A stretch of DNA of 64,000 nt. Source: Candidatus Aminicenantota bacterium. Its GTDB lineage: Bacteria; Acidobacteriota; Aminicenantia; Aminicenantales; UBA4085. The DNA lies in NCBI GenBank assembly GCA_003141555.1, contig PLMN01000023.1, positions 1 through 64,000 of the forward strand, given 5' to 3'. The notes under the pieces were generated by a model. It worked only from the letters and a program-made list of their open reading frames with translations, was not told the origin of the DNA and did no database searches. Of the stretch, positions 46,289-55,495 are shown one piece after another (the stretch's first letter is position 1; every line of letters begins with the position of its first letter). A program made the translations under genes and the position numbers.

Positions 46289-47194
46289 GTGGATCTCTAC
46301 GCCGGGTTCGACCTCGGAGGAACTCAGCTCAAGTACGGTCTCCTCGACGCGGAGGGACGGCTGGTCGCCAAGGACAAGGCTCCCACGCCGCCGACGATCG
46401 GCGGGCTGATGGAGCTCATCGGCCGGCTGTGGCGGGGTCTCAAAGCGACCGTCCCGGGCTCCATCCGGGCCGCGGGCTTCGGCTTCCCCGGGATCTACAA
46501 CCTCCGCGACCGGAAGATCCTTCAATCCCCCAACTACGCGGAGCTGGACGAATTCGCCCTCTACCCCGGGATCGGGCGGGTCATCGACGTCCCGTTCCTG
46601 GTCGACAACGACGCCAACATGGCCGCCTACGGCGAATGGGCCTTCGGAGCGGGCCGGGGCGTATCGAGCCTGGTCCTGCTGACGGTCGGTACGGGAATCG
46701 GCGGCGGCCTCATCCTCGACGGCAAGCTGTGGCAGGGCAGCTGCGGCTACGCGGGAGAGATCGGCCACATCGTCGTCAACGCCGACGGCGAGCGATGCAA
46801 GTGCGGCATCCAGGGCTGCCTCGAGGCCGAGGCGGCCGCCCCGGCCATCATCCGGAAATACGGGGCGCTCTCGGGACGGACGGCCCCGGTCACGGCCGAG
46901 GAGATCTACCGCCGGGCCGAGGCGGGAGATCCGGCCGCGATCGCGGCCTACGCCTCCGCGGGCCGATTCTTGGGCATCGGCCTGGGGATGCTGATCAACC
47001 TCCTCAATCCCGGGATGATCCTCCTCGGCGGGGGGGTCATGACCTCGGGGGAGCTGCTGCTGCGCCCCGCGGTCGAGGAAGCCCGGAGGCGGTCCTACAA
47101 AGCTTCATTCGCCTGCTGCCCCATCGAGCGGGCCAGCCTGGGCAACGACGCCGGGACGATCGGCGCGGCGGCCTGGGCCAAGAACAACCTGTAA
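46289..47194 (+). CDS. ROK-family sugar kinase (glucokinase-like)
   Basis: This 301-residue protein has the ROK signature set. The N-terminal YAGFDLGGTQLKYG holds the phosphate loop, VDNDANMAAYGEW the catalytic Asp, TVGTGIGGGLILDG the sugar-binding loop, GEIGH the substrate Glu and His, and CKCGIQGCLEAEA the zinc-binding CxCGxxGCxE motif. The GTG start at 46289 has GAGGAGATAGCC in front. It begins 2 bases after the methyltransferase stop. Glucose or N-acetylhexosamine phosphorylation is likely; specificity is not readable. Confidence 0.88.
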   Translation: MDLYAGFDLGGTQLKYGLLDAEGRLVAKDKAPTPPTIGGLMELIGRLWRGLKATVPGSIRAAGFGFPGIYNLRDRKILQSPNYAELDEFALYPGIGRVIDVPFLVDNDANMAAYGEWAFGAGRGVSSLVLLTVGTGIGGGLILDGKLWQGSCGYAGEIGHIVVNADGERCKCGIQGCLEAEAAAPAIIRKYGALSGRTAPVTAEEIYRRAEAGDPAAIAAYASAGRFLGIGLGMLINLLNPGMILLGGGVMTSGELLLRPAVEEARRRSYKASFACCPIERASLGNDAGTIGAAAWAKNNL

Positions 47195-47321
47195 AGCCAC
47201 CCTCCTCTTTCCCCGATCCCGGCCGGACTCCGTGGCGGGTCTTGGCGCGCCTCGCCTATCCCGGTCTTGCCTCGCGCAACCAATTAAGTTAAAGTGATGT
47301 TTTGATTTCAAGGAGTTTATT

Positions 47322-50300
47322 ATGGCGAAGAGAGTGTGGAAGTGCGCGATCCCCGCGATTTGCGTCATCCTCCAATGCCTGGGGATCCTGATTCCTGCCG
47401 AAGCGAGCCAGAAATTCTTTTCGCCGTCCGGCGCGATCCTCGAGACCCGGCCCGATTACGGCCGGATGCCAGTTCACTTCATTCCCAACCGGGGACAGGT
47501 CGACGGACGCGCCGCCTATTACATCCAGGGCAAGGACAAGACGATCTTCTTCAGCCCCGAGGGCTTGACCTTCGTCCTGAGCGGCATCCTGCCCGAGCCG
47601 GGGACCCTGCCCGGGCAGGCTATCACCCCGACGACGGCGCGTGAGTCGCGCTGGGTGGTGAAGCTCGATTTCCTGGGAGCCCGGCCGGGCGTCGAGCCCG
47701 TGGGCACGGACGAGACGGGAACCGCGATTTCCTATTTCCAGGGCGCGCCGGGCGAATGGAAGACCGGCCTTCCCGCCTATGCCCGCGTCGTCTACGCGAA
47801 CATCTGGCCGGGGATCGATCTCGCCTATACCGGCACGCAGGACAAGCTGAAATACGAGTTCGTCGTCCGCCCGGGCGCGGACCCGTCCCAGATCCGCCTG
47901 GCCTACCGCGGCGCGGACGCCGTGTCCGTCGACCGGGACGGCCGCCTGGCCGTATCGACCCCGGCGGGCGGGTTCGAAGACGGGATTCCGGTCGCCTATC
48001 AGGACAAGGCCGGGGCCCGCGCCTCCGTCGCCATGAGCTATAAGATCCTGGACGGAAGCCAAAGCGAAAAAGAGACCGCCGGGTCCCCGGACCGGGACAA
48101 GGGCGCCGTTGTCTACGGGTTCACAGTCGGGGACTACGACCGCTCCCTGCCGCTCGTCCTCGACCCCGTGCTCCTGATCTACTGCGGCTTCTTCGGCGGG
48201 GCCGGAGCCGATTACGGCTACGGCATCGCAATCGACAGCACGGGCAGCGCCTACATCACCGGCTACACCTACGCGCCGGGGGCGACCTTCCCGACCCAGG
48301 TCGGCCCCGATCTGACCTATAACGGCGGGAGCATGGACGCCTTCGTGGCCAAGCTGAAACCCGACGGCACGGGCTACGTCTACTGCGGCTACATCGGCGG
48401 CTCGGGGAACGACTACGGCTACGGCATCGCCCTCGACGCCTACGGAAGCGCCTATGTCACGGGCTACACCTCGTCGGACCAGGGCACGTTCCCGGTCAAG
48501 GTCGGCCCGAGCCTCAAGTTCAGCGGCAACTACGACGCCTTCGTGGCCAAGGTCAACCCCGCGGGGACGGGCCTCGATTATTGCGGCTATATCGGCGGCT
48601 CGGGCCCGGATTTCGGCAAGGGCATCGCCGTCGACGGCACGGGAAACGCCTACGTCTGCGGTTACACCGATTCGACCGAGGCCGACTTCCCGGTGAAGGT
48701 CGGGCCCGTCCTGACCTACAGCGGCGGCTATGATGCTTTCGTGGCCAAGGTCGCCCCCGACGGCTCCGCGCTCGTCTTCTGCGGCTACATCGGCGGGACG
48801 GGCGAGGACGTGGCGAACGCCATCGCCGTCGACGGGTTGAACTGCGTCTATATCGCCGGCTTCACCTTCTCTACGGAGACGTCCTTCCCGGTTTTGAACG
48901 GGCCCGTGGTGACCCAGAAGGGGCTTTCGGACGCATTCGTGGCCAAGATCAACAACGACGGACTGAGCTTTGCCTATTGCGGCTACATCGGAGGCGGCGC
49001 GAGCGACGTCGCGACCGGGATCGCGGTGGACCTCGGAGGCAACGCCTACGTCTGCGGCTACACCAATTCAACCGAAACTACCTTCCCGGTCGCGACCGGC
49101 CCGACTCTGACGTACGTGGGCGGGGCCTACGACGCCTTCGTCGCCAAGCTGGAGCCGACGGAAGGGCTGATCACCTACCTCGGATACATCGGCGGGACGC
49201 TCTATGACGTCGCCACCGCGATCGCCATAGACGGCCGCGGCTACGCCTTCGTGACCGGATACACGTCGTCCACGGAGAGCTCGTTCCCGGTCACGGTCGG
49301 CCCCTTCCTGATCCATTCCGCGAGCTACGACGCCTACGTAGCCAAGGTGGACTGGACCGGGAGCAAGCTCGTGTTCTGCACCTATCTCGGGGGGACGGAG
49401 GCCGACTTCGCCCAGGGCATCGCCCTCGACAAGGACGGCTCGGGGAACGTCTATGTCATCGGCAACACATATTCGAAGGAGGACACGTTCCCGACCCAGA
49501 CCGGGCCGGACCTGACGGCGCACGGCGACAGCGACGGTTTCGTCGCCAAGCTCCAGGAGATCTCCCTGGCCGTGACGTCGCCGAATGGGGGCGAAATCCT
49601 GCGTGTCGGCTTCAACGACATCATCACCTGGCTGACCTCGGGGGAGGTCGTCAAGGTCACGATCCAGTATTCCGTGGATGACGGGACCAACTGGTTCATG
49701 GTCGCCTCCAACATCCCGAACACCGGATCCTACCTGTGGGAAGTCCCCGACGACGTGTCCGCGAATTGCTTGATCAAGATCTCGGAGGCCGAAACCGGAG
49801 ATCCGACCGACCAGAGCGACGCGATCTTCACCATCTCGAACGATCCGCTCGTCGCCGTCTCCTCGCCGAACGGAGGAGATCAATGGGTGGTCGGTTCGAC
49901 GCATAACATCACCTGGAAGACGGGCGGAACCGTGGCCGACCTCCTCGTCGAATACTCGACCGACGGCGGGACGACCTGGACGACGATCATCGCCGACGTC
50001 CAGAACCAGGGATCCTACGCCTGGGTCGTGCCCAACGAGGTTTCCGACAACTGCCTCGTCCGGCTCACCGAGATCGTCGACACCACCGTCACCGACACGA
50101 GTGACGCCGTTTTCTCCATCGTCGCCGCGGACGGCCCGAGGTCGCTCGCCGTGACCTCGCCGAACGGGGGCGAGGTCCTGCGCGTCGGCTGGAAGGACAA
50201 TATCACCTGGTCGACGGTCGGCAACATCCAGCGCGTCACGATCCAATATTCCATAGACGACGGGACCAACTGGTACATGGTCGCCTCCGACATCCCCAAC

Positions 50301-50807
50301 ACCAACTCGTACGTGTGGGATGTCCCCGACGACGTGGGCACGGAATGCCTGATCAAGATCTCGGAAGCCAGCACCGGCCATCCCTATGACGTGAGCGACG
50401 CGGTCTTCACCATCTCGAACGACCCCGTCGTCGTCATCACCTCGCCGAACGGCGGCGAAAAATGGGCGGTGGGCTCGTCGCACGCAATCACCTGGAAGAC
50501 GGGCGGAACCGTGGCCGACCTCCTCATCGAATACTCGACCGATGGCGGGACGACCTGGGCGACGATCATCGCCGATGTCCAGAACCAGGGATCCTACGCC
50601 TGGGTCGTGCCCAATACGATCTCCGACGCCTGCCTCGTCCGGACGACCCAGATCGTCGGCACCTCCGTCACCGACACGAGCGACGCCGTTTTCTCCATCG
50701 TCCCCGCGGGCTCCTCACTCGCGACGGACAAGCGAACCACTCGGGCGAACGGGAGCTCCTCCGCGGGCGCGGTCCAGGGGCGAATCCGCAAAGGGGGTCT
50801 GAAGTGA
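47322..50807 (+). CDS. exported SBBP-repeat protein with duplicated Ig-like cassette
   Basis: This 1161-residue protein has a signal peptide (KCAIPAICVILQCLGILIPA), an N-terminal DUF7948-like domain (MPVHFIPNRGQVDGRAAYYI), and eight or so SBBP beta-propeller-type repeats of about 55 residues, each with a YDAFVAK and CGYIGG core (about residues 285-740). Four Ig-like domains follow, each beginning SPNGG. They form an A-B-A-B pattern, the second pair (about 940-1140) being a near copy of the first (about 745-930). The gene overlaps the start of a TonB-dependent receptor by 4 bases. AAGGAG precedes the ATG. Probably a surface partner of the receptor. Confidence 0.86.
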   Translation: MAKRVWKCAIPAICVILQCLGILIPAEASQKFFSPSGAILETRPDYGRMPVHFIPNRGQVDGRAAYYIQGKDKTIFFSPEGLTFVLSGILPEPGTLPGQAITPTTARESRWVVKLDFLGARPGVEPVGTDETGTAISYFQGAPGEWKTGLPAYARVVYANIWPGIDLAYTGTQDKLKYEFVVRPGADPSQIRLAYRGADAVSVDRDGRLAVSTPAGGFEDGIPVAYQDKAGARASVAMSYKILDGSQSEKETAGSPDRDKGAVVYGFTVGDYDRSLPLVLDPVLLIYCGFFGGAGADYGYGIAIDSTGSAYITGYTYAPGATFPTQVGPDLTYNGGSMDAFVAKLKPDGTGYVYCGYIGGSGNDYGYGIALDAYGSAYVTGYTSSDQGTFPVKVGPSLKFSGNYDAFVAKVNPAGTGLDYCGYIGGSGPDFGKGIAVDGTGNAYVCGYTDSTEADFPVKVGPVLTYSGGYDAFVAKVAPDGSALVFCGYIGGTGEDVANAIAVDGLNCVYIAGFTFSTETSFPVLNGPVVTQKGLSDAFVAKINNDGLSFAYCGYIGGGASDVATGIAVDLGGNAYVCGYTNSTETTFPVATGPTLTYVGGAYDAFVAKLEPTEGLITYLGYIGGTLYDVATAIAIDGRGYAFVTGYTSSTESSFPVTVGPFLIHSASYDAYVAKVDWTGSKLVFCTYLGGTEADFAQGIALDKDGSGNVYVIGNTYSKEDTFPTQTGPDLTAHGDSDGFVAKLQEISLAVTSPNGGEILRVGFNDIITWLTSGEVVKVTIQYSVDDGTNWFMVASNIPNTGSYLWEVPDDVSANCLIKISEAETGDPTDQSDAIFTISNDPLVAVSSPNGGDQWVVGSTHNITWKTGGTVADLLVEYSTDGGTTWTTIIADVQNQGSYAWVVPNEVSDNCLVRLTEIVDTTVTDTSDAVFSIVAADGPRSLAVTSPNGGEVLRVGWKDNITWSTVGNIQRVTIQYSIDDGTNWYMVASDIPNTNSYVWDVPDDVGTECLIKISEASTGHPYDVSDAVFTISNDPVVVITSPNGGEKWAVGSSHAITWKTGGTVADLLIEYSTDGGTTWATIIADVQNQGSYAWVVPNTISDACLVRTTQIVGTSVTDTSDAVFSIVPAGSSLATDKRTTRANGSSSAGAVQGRIRKGGLK

Positions 50808-53800
50808 AACGCACTCCCGCGGTTCTTCTCCTCGCCCTTGCCCTCGTCGGCGGATTTACCCTCCTCCGGGCCCAGGGGCACACCGGCTCCATCCAGGGCA
50901 AAGTCACGGACAAGGCCGGGAAGCCCATCACCGGAGCCACGGTCTATCTGACCTCCCCCTCGATGCTGGGGGGAAGGATCTACGTGGTCGGGAAGACGGG
51001 AGGCTTCGACTTCCCCGCCCTCGCCGCCGGTCCCTATACCGTGACCGCGGAAATGCCCGGCTACGAAACCATCGTCCGGGACAAGATCCCGCTGTTCACG
51101 GGGATGTCCTTCCTGGTCTTCTTTGAGCTCGGCCCCTCGGAGCTCGACGTCGAGACCCCCGCGCCCGGCACACCGCCTGAAATCGACGCGGCCTCGGGCA
51201 AACACGCGGATGTCGTGGACCAATCCCTGATCCGGCTCCTGCCCCTCGCCCGCAACCTCGGCGATATCCTGGGCCTCGCCCCCGGCGTCCTCATGACGGC
51301 CCCTCCCGCCGCCGCGGAGACCTTGATCCACGGCGGCAGCGCGCGCGACAACGCCTACGCCCTCGACGGGGCCGACATGTCGGACCTGTACACCGGGGGG
51401 GCGGCGGCCGCGATCAACGTCGACGAGATCGAAGAGATCGAGATCATCACCGCCGGCCTTCCGGCCTCGCGCCTTCGGGGCGGCGGCGGCTACGTGAACA
51501 TCATCTCCAAGTCCGGAGGCAACGAGTTCTCCGGGAACCTCGGCGTTTTCGTCATGAACGACGGCCTGAACAAGGACCTGTGGACGCCCACCCAAATTCA
51601 GGACTTGAAGACCGGCCCGGTCTCGGGCGACAAAGGCATGTTCGACGGAACCTTCAACCTCGGAGGCGCCATCTGGCCCGACCGGGGCTGGTTCTACATG
51701 AGCGGCCGCTACTCCCGGAAATCCGAGGTGAGCAACTTCGTCGGCCCCTACACCGACATCCTGGGGCGCCAGGATACCGCCTACGACTGGTACCGCAAGG
51801 ACGTCTGGGGCTCGTTCAAGGCTTCGGCCCGGCCCATCCCGAACGCCAAGGCGACGATCTGGATCAACATCGGCGACGTCTATCAGCCGGTGGCCGAAGA
51901 CTTGTCCCCCCGCCTGCCGTTCATCTCCACGAAGATTCTCAACCATGAAACGAACCTCGCCATCCAAGGCGTGCTCGACTACAACATCAATCCCGACGCC
52001 CAGGCTTACGTCCGGGCGGCCTATATCACGAGGTATATCCCCCTCAGCCTCCAGACGGACGCGCTCGGCCTCCCCTACGTCTCCGACGCCGGGAGCCTCT
52101 ACGGCCCGCTGAGCGGGGGCGACTACAATTCCACCGACAACCGGCAGCGCATCCAAGCCGAGGTCTCGATGCGGTATTTCGGCTTCGATTTCCTCGGGAC
52201 GACCCATACGCTCACCTTCGGCGGCAACTTCGAGGATTCCAGCACGAACCTGAACTGGTGGCGGCTCGACAACATGTTGTGGATGATGGACAGCCGCAAT
52301 CCGAACGGGTCCTACTATGGCGACCGGAGCCTCCTCTCCTTCTGGAACTGCGGCGCGGTCGAAAGCAGCACGGTCCTGAGCGCCAAGTCGGAGGAGCTCG
52401 GCCTGTTCGTCGCCGATTCGTTCATGATCGGCCGCCGGCTGAGCATCAATCTCGGGCTCCGCTTCGACTACACCTGGGGCTGGTTCCCGGCGGCCGGCAA
52501 GACCGTGTCCGGGAATCCGCTCTCGGTCTTCATCGGCGACGCGTTCGTCAGCACGTATCTGAACGCCAAGTATCCCAACGATTTCCCCGCGGGCTACAAC
52601 CCCTGGGGAGCCTACAATACGTCCGAGCAAACGGGCGTCATCTCCTGGACCGTCTTCTCCCCGCGACTCGGGTTCGCCTATGATCTCCTGGGGAACGGGA
52701 AGACGATTCTGCGCGGCTCGTACGCCCGCGTCGCCGACGAGCTCTCCCAGCGCTACTTCATATCCATGAATCCCCTGTATCCCCAGACCTTCCCCATCAC
52801 CTGGATCGACGCCAACGGCAACGGGCAGCCCGACGCCCAGGACGAATTCCAGCTGGGATCCATGGACTATCGGATGCTCTCGGGCTCCAACTTCAAGCAG
52901 CGGGTCGCGGGCGACATCACGGCCCCGATCACCCAGGAATACTCGATCGGCTTCGATCAGGAGCTCGTCCGGGATTTCACCCTCGGGCTCCATTACATCG
53001 CCAAGACCCAGTCGAACATCCTCGAGGACGTCCTCTATGCCCCGGACACGGGCGAGTACTGGTATTCCATGAGCCAGGCCGCGGCCCAGAAATACTGGGT
53101 CCCTTTCACCACCACCGTGCCCGGAACGGGTTCTTACCCCGCCCAGACCGTGACGCTCTACGCCCGATCCCTGAGCGCTCCCCTGATGTACCTTCAGCTG
53201 CGCAACGTCCCCGAGCTCGAGCGGAAGTACCGCGCCCTGGAGTTCTCCTTCCACAAGCGCATGTCCCACGGCTGGCAGCTCGCCGGCTCCGTGGTCTTCA
53301 GCCGGACCGAAGGCAACATCGGGACGTCCACTGACGAGACGACGGCCCTCACCTCGGTCGGCAACAGCCCCAACGACCTCATCAACCGCTACGGCCGCCT
53401 CGATTCCGACCGGCCCGTCCAGATCAAGCTCATGGGCTCGCTCGCCCTCCCCTGGGGGACCTGGCTCAGCGCCTACTTCCAATACCAGAGCGGCATCCCG
53501 TGGCAAAGGACCGCCCAGGTCCTGCCGCCCGCCGCCTGGTGCGCCGCCAACAACGCCGAACAGGTCTATTACACCATAGCCCTCGACGCGCCGGGGACCT
53601 ACCGGCTGGCGGATTGGGCCAACCTCGACCTGCGGCTGCAGAAGGACTGGCGGACGGGAAAGTCGGGCCGGCTGGAGATGTTCGTCGACGTCACCAACGT
53701 CCTCGGCGCCACGACCTCGCTGGTCGGATTGAACGACGTCGACCGCTGGCTGCCCTCCGCGGCCGGGGCGGGACAGACCGGGGTGAAGTACCTCATGCCC

Positions 53801-53869
53801 GATTATCAGCTGACGAGCGCCCTCTACGGCCGCACGACCCTGCGCCTCGGGCTCAAGCTGAATTTCTGA
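50804..53869 (+). CDS. TonB-dependent receptor with carboxypeptidase-regulatory domain
   Basis: This 1021-residue protein has a signal peptide, an N-terminal CarboxypepD_reg-like beta sandwich (GSIQGKVTDKAGKPITGATV), a plug domain (NAYALDGADMSD, IEEIEIITAGLPASRLRGG) and a long beta-barrel ending in aromatic LGLKLNF. This is the Oar-like receptor type abundant in Acidobacteriota and relatives. No SusD gene accompanies it. The GTG at 50804 is fused with the upstream stop (GTGA) and follows AAGGGGG. The GTG choice, not the longer frame, gives the signal peptide at the N-terminus. The ligand is unknown. Confidence 0.88.
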   Translation: MKRTPAVLLLALALVGGFTLLRAQGHTGSIQGKVTDKAGKPITGATVYLTSPSMLGGRIYVVGKTGGFDFPALAAGPYTVTAEMPGYETIVRDKIPLFTGMSFLVFFELGPSELDVETPAPGTPPEIDAASGKHADVVDQSLIRLLPLARNLGDILGLAPGVLMTAPPAAAETLIHGGSARDNAYALDGADMSDLYTGGAAAAINVDEIEEIEIITAGLPASRLRGGGGYVNIISKSGGNEFSGNLGVFVMNDGLNKDLWTPTQIQDLKTGPVSGDKGMFDGTFNLGGAIWPDRGWFYMSGRYSRKSEVSNFVGPYTDILGRQDTAYDWYRKDVWGSFKASARPIPNAKATIWINIGDVYQPVAEDLSPRLPFISTKILNHETNLAIQGVLDYNINPDAQAYVRAAYITRYIPLSLQTDALGLPYVSDAGSLYGPLSGGDYNSTDNRQRIQAEVSMRYFGFDFLGTTHTLTFGGNFEDSSTNLNWWRLDNMLWMMDSRNPNGSYYGDRSLLSFWNCGAVESSTVLSAKSEELGLFVADSFMIGRRLSINLGLRFDYTWGWFPAAGKTVSGNPLSVFIGDAFVSTYLNAKYPNDFPAGYNPWGAYNTSEQTGVISWTVFSPRLGFAYDLLGNGKTILRGSYARVADELSQRYFISMNPLYPQTFPITWIDANGNGQPDAQDEFQLGSMDYRMLSGSNFKQRVAGDITAPITQEYSIGFDQELVRDFTLGLHYIAKTQSNILEDVLYAPDTGEYWYSMSQAAAQKYWVPFTTTVPGTGSYPAQTVTLYARSLSAPLMYLQLRNVPELERKYRALEFSFHKRMSHGWQLAGSVVFSRTEGNIGTSTDETTALTSVGNSPNDLINRYGRLDSDRPVQIKLMGSLALPWGTWLSAYFQYQSGIPWQRTAQVLPPAAWCAANNAEQVYYTIALDAPGTYRLADWANLDLRLQKDWRTGKSGRLEMFVDVTNVLGATTSLVGLNDVDRWLPSAAGAGQTGVKYLMPDYQLTSALYGRTTLRLGLKLNF

Positions 53870-53885
53870 CGCGCGCCAGCGCTGT

Positions 53886-53977
53886 CCCGGTAGCACCCGC
53901 TTCGGCGCGCGCTGGGAGGCTTTGCCCCGGACCCGGTAGCGCCGGCTCTTGCCGCTCGCGCTGGGGTTGAAGCCCGG
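53886..53977. repeat. two imperfect tandem copies of a 46-bp GC-rich repeat
   Basis: Copy 1 (53886-53930) and copy 2 (53932-53977) both run CCCGGTAGC ... CGCGCTGGG ... GCCCCGG-like and contain short internal hairpins such as CCAGCGC / GCGCGCTGG. They lie between convergent genes, with copy 2 ending 4 bases before the GntR stop. Confidence 0.6.
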
Positions 53978-53980
53978 ACG

Positions 53981-54673
53981 TCAGTTGGCGTCCGCCGCGG
54001 CCTGCGCATCGGCGTAGTACCGGGCGATGAACTTCTCCTGGACCTGGAAGGACCAGTGAACGTCGCGGACGAAGGCCGCCGCCTCCTCCCGGCTCCGGCG
54101 CTTGAGAAGGCGGATCAGCTGGGCATGCTCGCCGACCGAGACCAATTCCCACTCCTTGACGAACTTCGACGGGCGGGGAAAATCGTAGAGCCGCTTCTTC
54201 ATGGTGTTGATGATCTTGAGCAGGATCGGATTGCCGCTCGAGGCCAGATAGACGTTGTGGAATTTCAGGTTGCGGTCGTAGTAGAGGTCGAAGTCGTCCG
54301 TCTCCACGGCCTCTCTCATTTCGGCGTTCAGCGCCTCGAGCACCTTCAGGTCCGCGTCCTTCAGGTTGTCGACGGCCCGGAGGACCGCGGCGCTCTCGAG
54401 GGCGCCGATGATCTCATAATAGTTCCGGATATCGCGGAGGGTGAGGGGGTTGACCACGATCTTGCGCCGGGGAAGGATGGAGACGAACCCTTCGTATTCG
54501 AGCTGGAGGAGCGCGTCCCGGAGGGGGGTCTTGCTGACGCCGAGCCGCTTCGACGTCTTTTCCATGTCGATCACCGACCCCGGCCGGAGATCGCCTTTCC
54601 GCAGCTGCTCGCGGAGAAATTCGTAGACCTGCTCTTTCAGCGACTTGATGTTCAACGGCGACTTCGAATCCAT
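53981..54673 (-). CDS. GntR-family regulator with FCD ligand domain
   Basis: This 230-residue protein has a winged helix (LKEQVYEFLREQLRKGDLRP, then SKRLGVSKTPLRDALLQLEYEG) and an FCD all-helical C-terminal domain: IRNYYEIIGALESAAV, DRNLKFHNVYLASSGN and GEHAQLIRLLKRRSREEA, with metal-type Asp/His residues. The ATG at 54673 has GGAGG at good spacing, unlike the TTG four codons upstream. FCD proteins usually respond to organic acids or sugars. It diverges from the ABC exporter and probably controls it, itself, or both. Confidence 0.88.
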   Translation of the reverse strand: MDSKSPLNIKSLKEQVYEFLREQLRKGDLRPGSVIDMEKTSKRLGVSKTPLRDALLQLEYEGFVSILPRRKIVVNPLTLRDIRNYYEIIGALESAAVLRAVDNLKDADLKVLEALNAEMREAVETDDFDLYYDRNLKFHNVYLASSGNPILLKIINTMKKRLYDFPRPSKFVKEWELVSVGEHAQLIRLLKRRSREEAAAFVRDVHWSFQVQEKFIARYYADAQAAADAN

Positions 54674-54709
54674 GGATCCCTCCAACGAGGATTCACCAGT
54701 TTAGTCAAT

Positions 54710-54739
54710 TTGACCCCGAAAGGCAACTTCGGATAACGT
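54710..54739 (+). promoter_or_regulatory. promoter of the ABC exporter with a candidate GntR operator
   Basis: TTGACC (54710-54715) and TAACGT (54734-54739) are separated by 18 bases. The spacer holds the inverted repeat CCGAA-N7-TTCGG (54716-54732), a plausible dimer-binding site for the divergently encoded GntR protein. Confidence 0.42.
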
Positions 54740-54766
54740 AGGGCGGAGATTCGCAAGGAGAGCGGC

Positions 54767-55495
54767 GTGATCGAAATCCGGCATGTATCCAAAAGCTACA
54801 ACAAGGGCAAGGTCAAGGCCGTGGACGACCTCGACTTGACGGTCCGGCCCGGCGAGATCTTCGGCTTCCTCGGCCCGAACGGCGCGGGCAAGACGACGAC
54901 GATCAAGATGATCGTCGGCCTCCTCAAGCCCGACGCCGGGGCCATCGTCCTCAACGGCCTCGACACGCGGACGGACGCCCTCGCCTGCAAGGCCATGACC
55001 ACTTACGTCCCCGACTATCCCGCCGTCTACGAGCGCCTGACCGGGCTCGAATACCTGAACTTCATCGGCGACGTGTACGGCGTCCCAAAAGCCGCCCGGC
55101 TCGAGCGCATCGAGAAATGGCTCGAGATCTTCGAGCTCACATCGGCCGTGGGCAGCCCCATCCAGAGCTACTCCCACGGCATGAAGCAGAAGATCGTCCT
55201 GACGGCCGCCCTCCTGCCCGCGCCCCGGGTCATGGTCCTCGACGAGCCGATGGTCGGCCTCGACCCGCGCTCCGCCCATCACCTCAAGGAGATCATGCGG
55301 GAGCATTGCGACCAGGGCGGGACGCTGTTCTTCTCCACCCACGTCATGGAAGTGGCCGAGAAGCTCTGCGACCGCATCGGCATCATCTCCAAGGGGAAGC
55401 TCATCGCCTGCGGAACGATGGATGAGCTCAAGGCGCTCGACCGGGGCGCGGGCCCGACGCTCGAGAACATCTTCCTGGAGCTCACGGACAAATGA
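54767..55495 (+). CDS. ABC transporter ATP-binding protein
   Basis: This 242-residue protein carries the Walker A motif GPNGAGKTTTIK (about residues 38-49), the Q-loop region, the SHGMKQKIVL signature and Walker B VMVLDEPMVGLD followed by the switch HVMEV. The GTG start has GCAAGGAG upstream. Its last four bases overlap the permease start. It resembles ATPases of ABC-2 drug or polysaccharide exporters. With the permease it should form a complete exporter. Confidence 0.92.
   Translation: MIEIRHVSKSYNKGKVKAVDDLDLTVRPGEIFGFLGPNGAGKTTTIKMIVGLLKPDAGAIVLNGLDTRTDALACKAMTTYVPDYPAVYERLTGLEYLNFIGDVYGVPKAARLERIEKWLEIFELTSAVGSPIQSYSHGMKQKIVLTAALLPAPRVMVLDEPMVGLDPRSAHHLKEIMREHCDQGGTLFFSTHVMEVAEKLCDRIGIISKGKLIACGTMDELKALDRGAGPTLENIFLELTDK

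Noticed and set aside
47322-53869. SusC/SusD polysaccharide-utilisation locus
   Set aside because: No SusD gene is present and the receptor has no evident SusC-specific features; the GH38 gene is 40 kb away.
50594-53896. 1100-codon open frame on the minus strand
   Set aside because: Antisense shadow of the TonB receptor gene, with no signal, fold or motif; a by-product of high GC content.
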